A stretch of DNA of 56,128 bases from Collinsella sp. (GTDB lineage: Bacteria; Actinomycetota; Coriobacteriia; Coriobacteriales; Coriobacteriaceae), in NCBI GenBank assembly GCA_031295725.1, contig JAUMNV010000076.1:1-56128 (forward strand), read 5' to 3'. The notes beneath the pieces are model-generated. The model worked only from the letters and a program-made list of their open reading frames with translations. It did no database searches and was not told the origin of the DNA. Positions 10,424-20,671 of the stretch are shown here, one piece after another (the first letter of the stretch is position 1; every line of letters starts with the position of its first letter). Position numbers and translations under genes: made by a program.

Positions 10424-11569
10424 ATGCCCTGCAATCAATTCCCGTTGACCCAGCGCCGTAAAGCATGGGGCCGCATCACCATCCTATTCGCGCTCATCGC
10501 GCTGGCGATCACCGTGCTTCCCACGGCGTCGTTCGCCGGCACGGACACCGCAGGCAATGTCCTTGCGACCGACAATGACGCCAATCCGTCCGGCGTCGAG
10601 GGTGACCTGTACTGGGCCGGTCAGGCCCTCAACTTGGATGACGCGTCCATCGACCACGATATCATCGCTGCGGGCGATACCCTCTCAATTCGCGACTGCA
10701 CGGTGGGCGGCGCCGTTCGTCTTGCGGCGCGCACGATTGATATCGCCAAGACCACGGTTGACGGCAGCGTCACGGTCGTCGGTCAGCACGTTGTGCTCAA
10801 CACCGACAGCTCTGCCAACTGTTTTTACGCGATGGGCGAGACGGTTGCTCTGCGCGGCTCCGCCAAGTCGGCAGCGCTTGCGGGCGACACGGTAACCATC
10901 GATGGCACCGTCGAGGGCAATGTTGAGGTTTGGGCCGACAAGCTCATCCTGGGCAAGAACGCCCACATCACCGGCACCGTGAACGCGCACGTCTCCGAGG
11001 ACCCCGAGCGCGCCGCGGGAGCCGAGGTCGGTGCGCTCAAGATCGACCGCACCGAGAACGAGGATACTTCCACCGTTAACGATGTCATCGGCGGCATCGT
11101 CGCCGCGGCGCTCTCGACCTGCTTTGTCGCTCTGCTGCTCGAGCTCGTCTTTCCGCGCGCGACCGCCAGCGCCGCCGGCATGCTCCACCAGCGCCCCACG
11201 CCCCTGTGGGTGAGCGGTCTTCTGGGTACGATTGCTATCGCCCCCGCCGCCCTACTGCTGATTATCTCTATCGCCGGTCTGTCGCTTGCCGGAGCCCTCA
11301 TGTGCGGTGTCATTGGCATCGCGCTGGTGTCGAGTGCCTTTGCAGGGTGCGCGATTGCACGCATGGTCGGACACAGCCAGAACCGCTACGCCATGGCAGC
11401 CGTTGGTGGCGTAATCGCAGGCGCCCTCACGGGGCTTCCCCTCGTAGGCGGCTTCATCAGCGGCGTGGCCTTTGTCTTTATGCTCGGCTACATCATCCAA
11501 ATCATCTGGCACAACGCCCACCTCAAGCCGCAGCAGCCGACTAACACGCCGGGACTCCCCACCGCTTAG
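10424..11569 (+). CDS. Membrane protein with polymer-forming (bactofilin-like) beta-helix domain
   Basis: 381 residues from an ATG with GAAGGA at 6 bases. Residues 1-45 form a signal peptide or anchor ending at ASFAG. Residues 60-205 are a chain of short repeats (for example TVGGAVRLAARTIDIAKTTV, then GTVEGNVEVWADKLILG) typical of right-handed beta-helix or bactofilin-type sequences. Residues 225-365 hold about four membrane helices. Similar exported 'polymer-forming cytoskeletal' proteins occur in many bacteria without a known function. The beta-helix would lie outside the membrane if the signal peptide is cleaved. Confidence 0.7.
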   Translation: MPCNQFPLTQRRKAWGRITILFALIALAITVLPTASFAGTDTAGNVLATDNDANPSGVEGDLYWAGQALNLDDASIDHDIIAAGDTLSIRDCTVGGAVRLAARTIDIAKTTVDGSVTVVGQHVVLNTDSSANCFYAMGETVALRGSAKSAALAGDTVTIDGTVEGNVEVWADKLILGKNAHITGTVNAHVSEDPERAAGAEVGALKIDRTENEDTSTVNDVIGGIVAAALSTCFVALLLELVFPRATASAAGMLHQRPTPLWVSGLLGTIAIAPAALLLIISIAGLSLAGALMCGVIGIALVSSAFAGCAIARMVGHSQNRYAMAAVGGVIAGALTGLPLVGGFISGVAFVFMLGYIIQIIWHNAHLKPQQPTNTPGLPTA

Positions 11570-11576
11570 CAGCTAA

Positions 11577-11609
11577 CCGCCACAAAGATGCCAAGCACCT
11601 TTGTGGCGG
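11577..11609 (+). terminator. Hairpin after the beta-helix membrane gene
   Basis: CCGCCACAAAG / CTTTGTGGCGG, an 11-bp perfect stem 7 bases after the stop codon; no U-run follows. Confidence 0.5.
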
Positions 11610-11634
11610 CGCAAACGAACCTGCCCCCTGCACC

Positions 11635-11670
11635 AAAAAGGGCGCCGACCATTGCGGTCGACGCCCTTTC
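11635..11670 (-). terminator. Terminator after typA (probably bidirectional)
   Basis: Stem AAAGGGCG-CCGACC / GGTCG-A-CGCCCTTT with a 5-base loop; T-runs on both sides, five Ts on the minus strand. Confidence 0.85.
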
Positions 11671-11696
11671 TTATTGACGGTTATAAGCCCCAGCGC

Positions 11697-13535
<1,839 letters not shown>

Positions 13536-13652
13536 GTAGTTCCCCTATCTTCTATCCATATACAAACGGCACGCGTATGCGGCCCGCCCAGCGATACAAC
13601 GCTCAGCGGGAATATTGAGCCTTTTACCGAAAACTCGTTTATTTTAGCGATT

Positions 13653-14102
13653 TTAGATGAGAGGGGTTTCCTCACCTGCAGGTTCAGGGTCGCTCCACAT
13701 AAAACCATCGCCGGCGCCCATGCCCTCATACAGCACATATGCCGAAAAACCGCTCTCGAGCGTCGTCTCAAAGAAGCTCACGAGCAGGGCGTCATGGTAG
13801 CCGCCATCGATCTCGACACAACCGGTATAGCCGATGGCATAGCGGGCGATACGGCCCAGGCCCTCGTCTTTAAGACCCATCTTGTGCTCGGAGATAAAGT
13901 TGGTGGCCGCCTCCAGGCACGCCTCTTCGCCGTCCTCGTCGAGCGCCGCCAGATAGCGGTTGGAAGCAGCGTCCTCGATCGCCACGACCACGCCCGGATT
14001 CTCGCCGGCGGCAAGGTCGTCCAAGAACGCACCAATCAGGTCGCACACCATGGCGTCGAGCTCGGCGGAGACGTTACCGGCGTCCTGCATATCCTGTGCC
14101 AT
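13653..14102 (-). CDS. Conserved hypothetical acidic protein
   Basis: 149 residues, strongly acidic, no signal peptide or membrane segment. GGAAGG lies 7 bases before the ATG. I do not recognise a family. Codon use is like the neighbours, so it is a real gene. It follows the small membrane-protein gene at 14133-14522 in the same direction and probably shares its transcript. Confidence 0.75.
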   Translation of the reverse strand: MAQDMQDAGNVSAELDAMVCDLIGAFLDDLAAGENPGVVVAIEDAASNRYLAALDEDGEEACLEAATNFISEHKMGLKDEGLGRIARYAIGYTGCVEIDGGYHDALLVSFFETTLESGFSAYVLYEGMGAGDGFMWSDPEPAGEETPLI

Positions 14103-14132
14103 CTTTAGACCTTCCCATCGAGTCTGGCGTCG

Positions 14133-14522
14133 TTACAGTTCTTGCGCCTCGGCGGCGATCTTAGCAGCGGCGTCGCGGGCGCGCATCATATCCATTGCGC
14201 GCTTGTCGAGCACCTTGATCTGACTGGTCAGCATGACCGCATCGACCACACCCCAGATCACGAGGCCCGTAGAGATCGAAAACCCAAGCGCACCAACTGT
14301 ACCACGAAGGCGTGAGCAGATTGCCGCGACAAGGACGGAGATGACAACCATCTTAATAAACGAGCTGCGACGCTCGCGAAGCGTGCGGGCCTGCGTCACA
14401 TAGGCGATGCGAGCCGCCTCAGAAGCCTCCGAGCGCATCTGGGCCTCGCGCGCAATGGCCGCCGTCTCAGCCGACATGCCGCCGGTCATCAGCGAACGCT
14501 CCGCAACCCTGCCGCCCCGCAT
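14133..14522 (-). CDS. Small membrane protein, hypothetical
   Basis: 129 residues. Residues 15-50 form a charged Ala-rich helix, followed by two hydrophobic segments (about 57-75 and 80-100) and a basic Ala-rich amphipathic tail (RAMDMMRARDAAAKIAAEAQ). The start ATG follows the stop codon of the upstream gene with no gap (TAAATG), so translational coupling is likely. An internal ATG 33 bases on is possible. Function unknown. Confidence 0.7.
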   Translation of the reverse strand: MRGGRVAERSLMTGGMSAETAAIAREAQMRSEASEAARIAYVTQARTLRERRSSFIKMVVISVLVAAICSRLRGTVGALGFSISTGLVIWGVVDAVMLTSQIKVLDKRAMDMMRARDAAAKIAAEAQEL

Positions 14523-15023
14523 TTAAAAATCATCGGGAGAGAGCGTGTGGACGAACTCATCGAACTTCTCGAACTCCTGTTCGTCGTCAACTTCCTCGGC
14601 ATGGGCAGAAACGGTACCTAGGCGATTCATGATGTCGTCCTCCACAAACATGGGGGCATTGCTGCGCACGGCAAGGGCAATGGCATCACTGGGGCGGGCG
14701 TCAATCTTGCGCTCGTCACCATCGGCCAGTACGACGATCGTCGCATAGAACACCGGCGGCTCGGCGCGAACGATCTCGATGCGCTCGAGTTTGGCACCCA
14801 GCGCGTCAACGGTATCGAGCAGCAGGTCATGCGTTATCGGGCGCTCGGCGCGGCCGCTATCGATGCCGCGGCTGATGGCAGCAGCTTCAAACGAACCAGT
14901 CTGAATGGAAAGGGAGCGCAGTGGCGCGGGCGAGTCCGATTTGCTGCAGCGCTCGCGAAGCACGATAAGCGATGGCACGGGACCGGCGGCCATGACGATG
15001 GTCTCTATGTCGACACGAACCAT
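14523..15023 (-). CDS. Bifunctional nuclease family protein (DUF151)
   Basis: 166 residues from the ATG at 15023, which has GGAGG at 6 bases; upstream frame to 15071 is not supported. The DUF151 core is evident: PITHDLLLDTVDALGAKLERIEI, FYATIVV, DARPSDAIALAVR, APMFVEDDI. The family has been reported to show DNase and RNase activity in plant and archaeal members; the bacterial role is uncertain. First of three tightly spaced genes. Confidence 0.9.
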   Translation of the reverse strand: MVRVDIETIVMAAGPVPSLIVLRERCSKSDSPAPLRSLSIQTGSFEAAAISRGIDSGRAERPITHDLLLDTVDALGAKLERIEIVRAEPPVFYATIVVLADGDERKIDARPSDAIALAVRSNAPMFVEDDIMNRLGTVSAHAEEVDDEQEFEKFDEFVHTLSPDDF

Positions 15024-15136
15024 GGAACACCTCCGGTACGTAGCGGTTAACACGCGGCAGCTCGACCGCATTGAATAGCTATACTACCCAAACTTTCGCA
15101 CAGCACACAAAACCAAAATGAGATTTATCGCAGACA

Positions 15137-15172
15137 AGAAAAAAGCCCCGAGGCAATGCCCCAGGGCTCTTC
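15137..15172 (-). terminator. Terminator after the Ile-Ala-Ile tRNA cluster
   Basis: Minus strand: AGCCCTGGGGC, 3-base loop, GCCTCGGGGCT, then TTTTTCTT. Confidence 0.88.
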
Positions 15173-15182
15173 AAAGTTTTGA

Positions 15183-15260
15183 TGGTGGACCTGACAAGAT
15201 TCGAACTTGTGACCTCCCGGTTATCAGCCGGACGCTCTAACCAACTGAGCTACAGGTCCA
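15183..15260 (-). tRNA. tRNA-Ile(GAT), copy 1
   Basis: Cloverleaf with acceptor TGGACCT / AGGTCCA, anticodon loop CTGATAA giving GAT, and encoded CCA. Sequence identical over 78 bases to the copy at 15407-15484. Confidence 0.97.
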
Positions 15261-15263
15261 TCA

Positions 15264-15339
15264 TGGTGGAGGTTAGGGGGATCGAACCCCTGACCTCAGG
15301 CTTGCAAAGCCCGCGCTCTCCCAGCTGAGCTAAACCCCC
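15264..15339 (-). tRNA. tRNA-Ala(TGC)
   Basis: Acceptor GGGGGTT pairs with AACCTCC (one G-U); anticodon loop TTTGCAA gives TGC; CCA encoded. Only 3 bases from the following tRNA-Ile. Confidence 0.97.
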
Positions 15340-15350
15340 ACGGAGACAGT

Positions 15351-15395
15351 AATAAACACCCCAGCGGCGACTCGGCTCTCGCTGGGGTGTTTATT
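15351..15395 (-). terminator. Long hairpin inside the tRNA cluster
   Basis: AATAAACACCCCAGC / GCTGGGGTGTTTATT, a 15-bp perfect stem with 15-base loop between the first-transcribed tRNA-Ile and tRNA-Ala. The run TTTATT suggests a terminator for the first tRNA, or a processing site. Confidence 0.7.
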
Positions 15396-15406
15396 GCGAA
15401 AGAAAG

Positions 15407-15484
15407 TGGTGGACCTGACAAGATTCGAACTTGTGACCTCCCGGTTATCAGCCGGACGCTCTAACCAACTGAGCTACAGGTCCA
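15407..15484 (-). tRNA. tRNA-Ile(GAT), copy 2
   Basis: Identical to the copy at 15183-15260; anticodon GAT; CCA encoded. First transcribed of the cluster. Confidence 0.97.
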
Positions 15485-15554
15485 TCGCGCAAGGGATATA
15501 TTAGACGAGTCGTTACGCGCGCGTCAACAACTTTTTTGAAAATCTTTGGGAGGG

Positions 15555-15692
15555 GTTCGCCCCGGCCGCATGGCGGCACATGAAGTCGCCTGCTCGGACA
15601 GTCCCGGCTCGCACGGAGAGCACATTAAGTGCTCTCCGGCTCGTGCGGAACTCGCGATCGACTTCATGTGCCGCCATGCGGCCGGGGCGAAC
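15555..15692. repeat. 138-bp palindrome with 34-bp perfect arms
   Basis: The arm 15555-15588 (starting GTTCGCCCCGGCC, ending ATGAAGTCG) is the exact reverse complement of 15659-15692. The 70-base centre has a further hairpin, GAGAGCAC / GTGCTCTC around ATTAA, flanked by near-identical CGGCTCGCACGG and CGGCTCGTGCGG. It lies between tRNA-Ile and the gyrA terminator and encodes no protein. A dispersed palindromic or miniature transposable element is likely. Confidence 0.85.
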
Positions 15693-15708
15693 GCGGGTCC
15701 AAGATTGT

Positions 15709-15742
15709 CAAAAAAGCGGTCGGCGCGCAGTGCGCCGACCGC
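15709..15742 (-). terminator. Intrinsic terminator after gyrA
   Basis: Minus strand: GCGGTCGGCGC, short loop, GCGCCGACCGC, then TTTTTT. Confidence 0.92.
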
Positions 15743-15782
15743 CGATATATGGGGTCTGATAATTTTTACCAGCTAGGGCCTC

Positions 15783-18524
15783 TTACTCGTCTAGGAGATC
15801 TTCTGGCATATCGCTGCCGTCGCCTAGGTCGACTGGGGTTTCTTCGGGGGCGGAGCCGTCTTCTGCGGCTTCACCTTCGGGCTTCTCCTTGGCGGCTGTC
15901 ATGCGGGCTACGGCGCAGATGCGGTCGTTGTCGTCGACGGTCATCATCTTGACTCCCTGGGTGGCGCGGCCAGTCTGGCTGATCTCGTCGGTCTTGACGC
16001 GAATGACCGTCGCGCCCTCCGTCACGATGAATAGCTCGTGCTGCGGGCCCACCGTCTTCATGGCCGCGAGGTTACCCTTACGCTCGGTCATTTGGATGGT
16101 GTAGACGCCCTGGCCGCCGCGATTCTGCTCCGGGTAGTCCGCAACCGGCGTGCGCTTGCCGTAGCCGCGCTCGGTGATGACGAACAGATCGCCGTTGCCG
16201 TTAGTGACTTCCATGCCCAGAACGCTCACGCCGTCCTTCATACCGATACCGCGAACGCCGCTGGTATCGCGGCCGGTGGCGCGCACCTGCTCCTCGGAGA
16301 ACATGATCGCCTTGCCCGCGGTGGTAGCCAGGATGATCTTGTCACCCTCGCGCACGCGGCGCACGTTCAGCAGCGCGTCGTCGTCACGCAGGTTGATAGC
16401 GATCAGGCCGTCGCGACGGCTGCGGTCGTATGCGCTCATCACGGTCTTCTTGACCATGCCGCTCTTGGTGGCAAACATCAGGTACTCGTCGGCCGGGAAC
16501 TCGCGGCAGCTGATGACGCTCGCGATCTTCTCGCCCTCCTCGAAGGGCAGAAGGTTGACGATCGCGGTACCGCGCGCCTGGCGCGTACCCACCGGCAGCT
16601 CGTGCACCTTCAGGCGATAGACCTTGCCCTTGCTCGAGAAGAACAGCACGTACTCGTGCGTGGACGCGATGAACATCTCGTCGATAACGTCGTCCTCTTT
16701 GAGGTTGACGCCCGACACGCCCTTGCCACCGCGCTTCTGGGCACGGTAGGCGGCCACCGGAATGCGCTTAACGTAGCCGGTGTGGGTGATGGTCACGACC
16801 ATATCCTCGTCGGCGATGAGGTCCTCGACATCCAGGTCCTTCTCGACATGGCTGATCTCGGTGCGGCGCTTATCGCCGAACTTCTTGGAGATCTCGCGCA
16901 TCTCCTCCTTGATGACGCCCAGAATCTTCTCCTCGTGCGCCAGCAGGTCCTCGTAGTAGGCGATGGCGCGGCGCAGGCCGTCCAGCTCTTCCTGAATTTT
17001 GTCGCGCTCCAGGCCGGTCAGGCGGCGCAGCTTCATCTCGAGGATGGCCGTGGTCTGCTCGGGCGTAAAGCCAAAGCGCTCGATCAAGCGACTGCTGGCC
17101 TCGGAGTCAGTCTGCGAGGAGCGGATGATGCTAATGACCTCGTCGATATGGTCAAGGGCCATCAGGTAACCCTCGAGGATATGCGCGCGGGCCTGGGCCT
17201 TCTTAAGGTCAAAACGGGTGCGACGGGTGACTACGTCGACCTGGTGGTCGATGTAGTGCTGCAGCATCTCGCGCAGGCTCAGGCATTTGGGAACGCCGTT
17301 GACGAGTGCCAGGTTGTTGGCGCCAAAGGTCGTCTGCAGCGAGGTGTACTTATACAGGTTGTTGAGCACGACCTGCGGAATGACGCCCTTCTTGAGCTCG
17401 ATGACCAGACGGATACCCTTCTGGTTGGACTCATCGCGCATATCCGAGATGCCCTCGATGCGCTTGTCGTTGACGAGCTGGGCGATCTTCTCCTGCAGGG
17501 TGCCCTTGTTGACCATGTAGGGGATTTCGGTGAAGACCAGGCGGCTGCGACCGGTCTTGGTGGACTCCACGTGCGCCTTGGCACGCACGGTAATGGAGCC
17601 GCGGCCGGTCTCGTAGCTCTGCTTAATGCCGGCGCTGCCCATGATGATGGCGCCGGTGGGGAAGTCCGGACCGGGCATGATCTGCATGAGCTCGTCGACG
17701 GTGGCGTCGGGGTTGTCGATCAGGTAGCAGGTGGCCTCGATCGCCTCGGCGAGGTTATGCGGGGCGATGTTGGTGGCCATGCCGACGGCGATGCCCTGGC
17801 TGCCGTTGACCAGCAGGTTGGGGAAACGTGCAGGCAGTGCCACGGGCTCGGCGAGCGATTCGTCGTAGTTGGGCTGCCAGTCGACGGTATCCTTCTGCAA
17901 GTCACGCAACAGTTCCATGGCGGGCTTTGCCAGGCGGCTCTCGGTGTAACGCATGGCCGCCGCGCCGTCGCCGTCGATATTGCCGAAGTTGCCGTGACCG
18001 TCGATGAGCGGCGTGCGCATGGAGAACCACTGCGCCAAGCGGACCATGGCCTCGTAGACCGCGGAATCGCCGTGCGGGTGGTACTTACCGATAACTTCGC
18101 CGACCGTCCACGCCGACTTCTTGTGCGGGCGGTTGGGGTAGATGCCGCTCTCGTTCATCGCGTACAGGATGCGGCGGTGCACCGGCTTTAAGCCGTCGCG
18201 CACGTCCGGCAGGGCGCGCGCCGTGATGACCGACATCGAATACTCGATAAACGACTGCTTCATCTCGCGACCGAACTCCGAAATCTGGAGCTGGCCGCCG
18301 TTGATATCCTCGCCGGCCGAGGCGCCACGGTCGACTTCGCCAAAGCTCTCCTCGAGCTCGCCGTCGTCGTCCTCTTCCTCGTCATCATCGGCATCGGGGT
18401 TATAGGCGTCAGGATCGCCGTCCTCGCCCTGCTCAGCACGGGCAAGCAGGCGCTTCAGATCATCGGGCATACCGGCATCGCCGGCCTCGCCCATACCCTC
18501 GCTATTGTTGATATCGTCTGCCAC
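15783..18524 (-). CDS. gyrA: DNA gyrase subunit A
   Basis: 913 residues. Breakage-reunion subunit of gyrase. The conserved part begins near residue 78 (LQISEFGREMKQSFIEYSM); the catalytic tyrosine is in AAAMRYTESRL, and the quinolone region reads HPHGDSAVYEAM, with Ser at the position of E. coli Ser83 and Glu at Asp87, as in wild-type Gram-positives. Six-bladed C-terminal domain with the GyrA box near QKRGGKGV. Residues 1-77 are an unusual Asp/Glu-rich extension, and the C-terminus is also acidic. It follows gyrB after 11 bases. Confidence 0.97.
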   Translation of the reverse strand: MADDINNSEGMGEAGDAGMPDDLKRLLARAEQGEDGDPDAYNPDADDDEEEDDDGELEESFGEVDRGASAGEDINGGQLQISEFGREMKQSFIEYSMSVITARALPDVRDGLKPVHRRILYAMNESGIYPNRPHKKSAWTVGEVIGKYHPHGDSAVYEAMVRLAQWFSMRTPLIDGHGNFGNIDGDGAAAMRYTESRLAKPAMELLRDLQKDTVDWQPNYDESLAEPVALPARFPNLLVNGSQGIAVGMATNIAPHNLAEAIEATCYLIDNPDATVDELMQIMPGPDFPTGAIIMGSAGIKQSYETGRGSITVRAKAHVESTKTGRSRLVFTEIPYMVNKGTLQEKIAQLVNDKRIEGISDMRDESNQKGIRLVIELKKGVIPQVVLNNLYKYTSLQTTFGANNLALVNGVPKCLSLREMLQHYIDHQVDVVTRRTRFDLKKAQARAHILEGYLMALDHIDEVISIIRSSQTDSEASSRLIERFGFTPEQTTAILEMKLRRLTGLERDKIQEELDGLRRAIAYYEDLLAHEEKILGVIKEEMREISKKFGDKRRTEISHVEKDLDVEDLIADEDMVVTITHTGYVKRIPVAAYRAQKRGGKGVSGVNLKEDDVIDEMFIASTHEYVLFFSSKGKVYRLKVHELPVGTRQARGTAIVNLLPFEEGEKIASVISCREFPADEYLMFATKSGMVKKTVMSAYDRSRRDGLIAINLRDDDALLNVRRVREGDKIILATTAGKAIMFSEEQVRATGRDTSGVRGIGMKDGVSVLGMEVTNGNGDLFVITERGYGKRTPVADYPEQNRGGQGVYTIQMTERKGNLAAMKTVGPQHELFIVTEGATVIRVKTDEISQTGRATQGVKMMTVDDNDRICAVARMTAAKEKPEGEAAEDGSAPEETPVDLGDGSDMPEDLLDE

Positions 18525-18535
18525 GTTACCTCCTC

Positions 18536-20566
18536 TTAAGCATCAAGGAAACGCGCGTCATGCGCATGTTTTTCAATGTACTCGCGTCGATAGCCGACCT
18601 CGGAACCCATGAGCTCGCGCACGGCGCGGTCCGCCACCACGGCGTCTTCGATCGACACACGCTGCAGGATGCGGGTCTTGGGGTCCATCGTCGTCGAGGC
18701 GAGCTGCTTGGGGTCCATCTCGCCCAGGCCCTTGTAGCGCTGGACGGTATAGCCCTTGCGCTTTTTGGTGATCTTGCCGTCCTTGGCCTTGCCGTCCTCG
18801 TCGTTATCGTCGGGGTTCAGGCCCAGACTCTGGATGGTGTCGCGCAGGATCTCGTCTTCGGGCTGGCGGCCGTTGGGATACACGTAGTGGATCTTGTTGC
18901 GCACCTTAATGCCAAAGATGGGCGGGCAGGCAACATAGACGTAGCCGGCATCGATCAGCGGACGCATGTACTTGTAGAAGAACGTCAGCAGCAGGATGCG
19001 GATATGCGCACCGTCGACGTCTGCATCGGTCATGATGATGATCTTGTGGTAGCGCGCCTTGGTGATATCGAAGTCGCCGCCGTCGCCGGCACTCGTCGTG
19101 ACGCCGCAGCCAATCGCGGTAATCAGCGACTGAATGGTGTCACTCGAGAACGCGCGATGGTCACCAACGCGCTCGACGTTCAAAATCTTGCCGCGCAGGG
19201 GCAGAATCGCCTGGATGTCACGGCGACGGCCGTCCTTGGCCGAACCGCCTGCCGAGTCGCCCTCTACGATGAAGAGCTCGGTCAGCTCGGCATCGCGCAC
19301 CGAGCAGTCAGCGAGCTTACCGGGCAGGGACGCCGTCTCGAGCAGGCTCTTGCGGCGGGTCGCCTCGCGCGCCTTGCGGGCGGCATTGCGCGCCTTGCAG
19401 GCCTGCTGCGCCTTCTTGACGATCTCGCGAGCGGGCTTAGGGTGCTCCTCGAGGTAATCGGCAAGGCCGTCGGTCACGATCTTGAGCGTCAGCGCGCGCA
19501 TATAGGAGCTGCCGAGCTTGGCCTTGGTCTGGCCCTCAAACTGCGGATCGGGCAGCTTGACCGAGATAACGGCCGAAAGGCCCTCGCGCACATCGTCGCC
19601 GGTCAGATTGGCGTCTTTTTCCTTGAGCAGGTTCTGCTTGCGCGCATAGTCGTTGATCACGCGGGTGAGCGCGGTACGGAAGCCCTCAAGGTGCATGCCG
19701 CCCTCGGGGGTGTAGATGTCGTTGGCAAACGACATGACGTTCTCGCCGTAACCGCTATTCCACTGCAGGGAAACCTCGACCTCGCCCATCTTGGTCACAG
19801 GCGCGTCCGGGTCCGATTTGCCCTCGATGTAGATGGGCTCCTTAAAGGCCTCGGGGACGTCCTTGCCCTCGTTGAGGAACCTGACGAAGTCGATGATGCC
19901 GCCCTCGTAGCAAAACTCCTCCACATGGGGAGTCGTCTCGCGCTCGTCGGTCAGCACGATCTTGAGGTTCTTATTGAGGAACGCCGTCTCCTGCAGACGG
20001 TTGTGCAGCGTATCGAAATCGTAGATGCAGGTCTCGAAGATCTCGTCGTCGGGCCAGAAGGTGACGGTGGTACCCGTCGAATCCGAGGTGCCCACGACCT
20101 CCATCTTCTTGACGGTCTTGCCGCGCGAGAACTCCATCTCGTAGGTGTTGCCATCGCGACGAACCTGAACGACCACGCGCTTGGACAGGGCGTTGACGAC
20201 GGAGATGCCCACGCCGTGCAGGCCGCCCGAGACCTTATAGGCCGAGTTATCGAACTTACCGCCGGCGTGCAAGATCGTCATGACGACCTCGAGCGTCGGG
20301 ATCTTTTTAACAGGGTGCTCGTCGACGGGGATGCCGCGCCCGTTGTCGACGACCGTGATGGAGTTGTCGGCGTGGACCGTCACCTGGATCTCGGTGCAGA
20401 AACCGGCCATTGCCTCGTCGACGGAGTTGTCAACGATCTCCCACACCAGGTGATGCAGACCGCTGGCGCTCGTCGAGCCGATATACATGCCCGGGCGCTT
20501 ACGAACGGCCTCGAGACCTTCGAGAATCTTAATCTCGCCGCCATCGTAATCGTTTTCGTTTGCCAC
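18536..20566 (-). CDS. gyrB: DNA gyrase subunit B
   Basis: 676 residues from a GTG at 20566 preceded by GGAGG; a TTG 18 bases upstream overlaps that site and is rejected. ATPase subunit: GHKL features WEIVDNSVDEA, DNGRGIP, GGLHGVGISVVNALS; TOPRIM features EGDSAGGSAKDGR and DADVDGAHI; C-terminal QRYKGLGEMDP. Lies downstream of dciA, with a terminator between, so it may be transcribed separately. Confidence 0.97.
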   Translation of the reverse strand: MANENDYDGGEIKILEGLEAVRKRPGMYIGSTSASGLHHLVWEIVDNSVDEAMAGFCTEIQVTVHADNSITVVDNGRGIPVDEHPVKKIPTLEVVMTILHAGGKFDNSAYKVSGGLHGVGISVVNALSKRVVVQVRRDGNTYEMEFSRGKTVKKMEVVGTSDSTGTTVTFWPDDEIFETCIYDFDTLHNRLQETAFLNKNLKIVLTDERETTPHVEEFCYEGGIIDFVRFLNEGKDVPEAFKEPIYIEGKSDPDAPVTKMGEVEVSLQWNSGYGENVMSFANDIYTPEGGMHLEGFRTALTRVINDYARKQNLLKEKDANLTGDDVREGLSAVISVKLPDPQFEGQTKAKLGSSYMRALTLKIVTDGLADYLEEHPKPAREIVKKAQQACKARNAARKAREATRRKSLLETASLPGKLADCSVRDAELTELFIVEGDSAGGSAKDGRRRDIQAILPLRGKILNVERVGDHRAFSSDTIQSLITAIGCGVTTSAGDGGDFDITKARYHKIIIMTDADVDGAHIRILLLTFFYKYMRPLIDAGYVYVACPPIFGIKVRNKIHYVYPNGRQPEDEILRDTIQSLGLNPDDNDEDGKAKDGKITKKRKGYTVQRYKGLGEMDPKQLASTTMDPKTRILQRVSIEDAVVADRAVRELMGSEVGYRREYIEKHAHDARFLDA

Positions 20567-20613
20567 ACGTCCTCCTTCAGTCAAGAAAATGTGTACAGCC
20601 TTACTAGTTTATC

Positions 20614-20646
20614 GTAAAAAAATACCCTCGGGAACGAGGGTATTTG
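20614..20646 (-). terminator. Intrinsic terminator between dciA and gyrB
   Basis: Minus strand: AAATACCCTCG, 4-base loop, CGAGGGTATTT, then TTTT. Suggests gyrBA has its own promoter within the 48 bases before gyrB or depends on read-through. Confidence 0.85.
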
Positions 20647-20671
20647 GCTCTACAAGGCCACCAGATGCGAT

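Noticed and set aside
16038..18191. 717-codon open frame on the plus strand over gyrA
   Set aside because: Antisense shadow of gyrA with His/Ala/Gly-rich nonsense composition.
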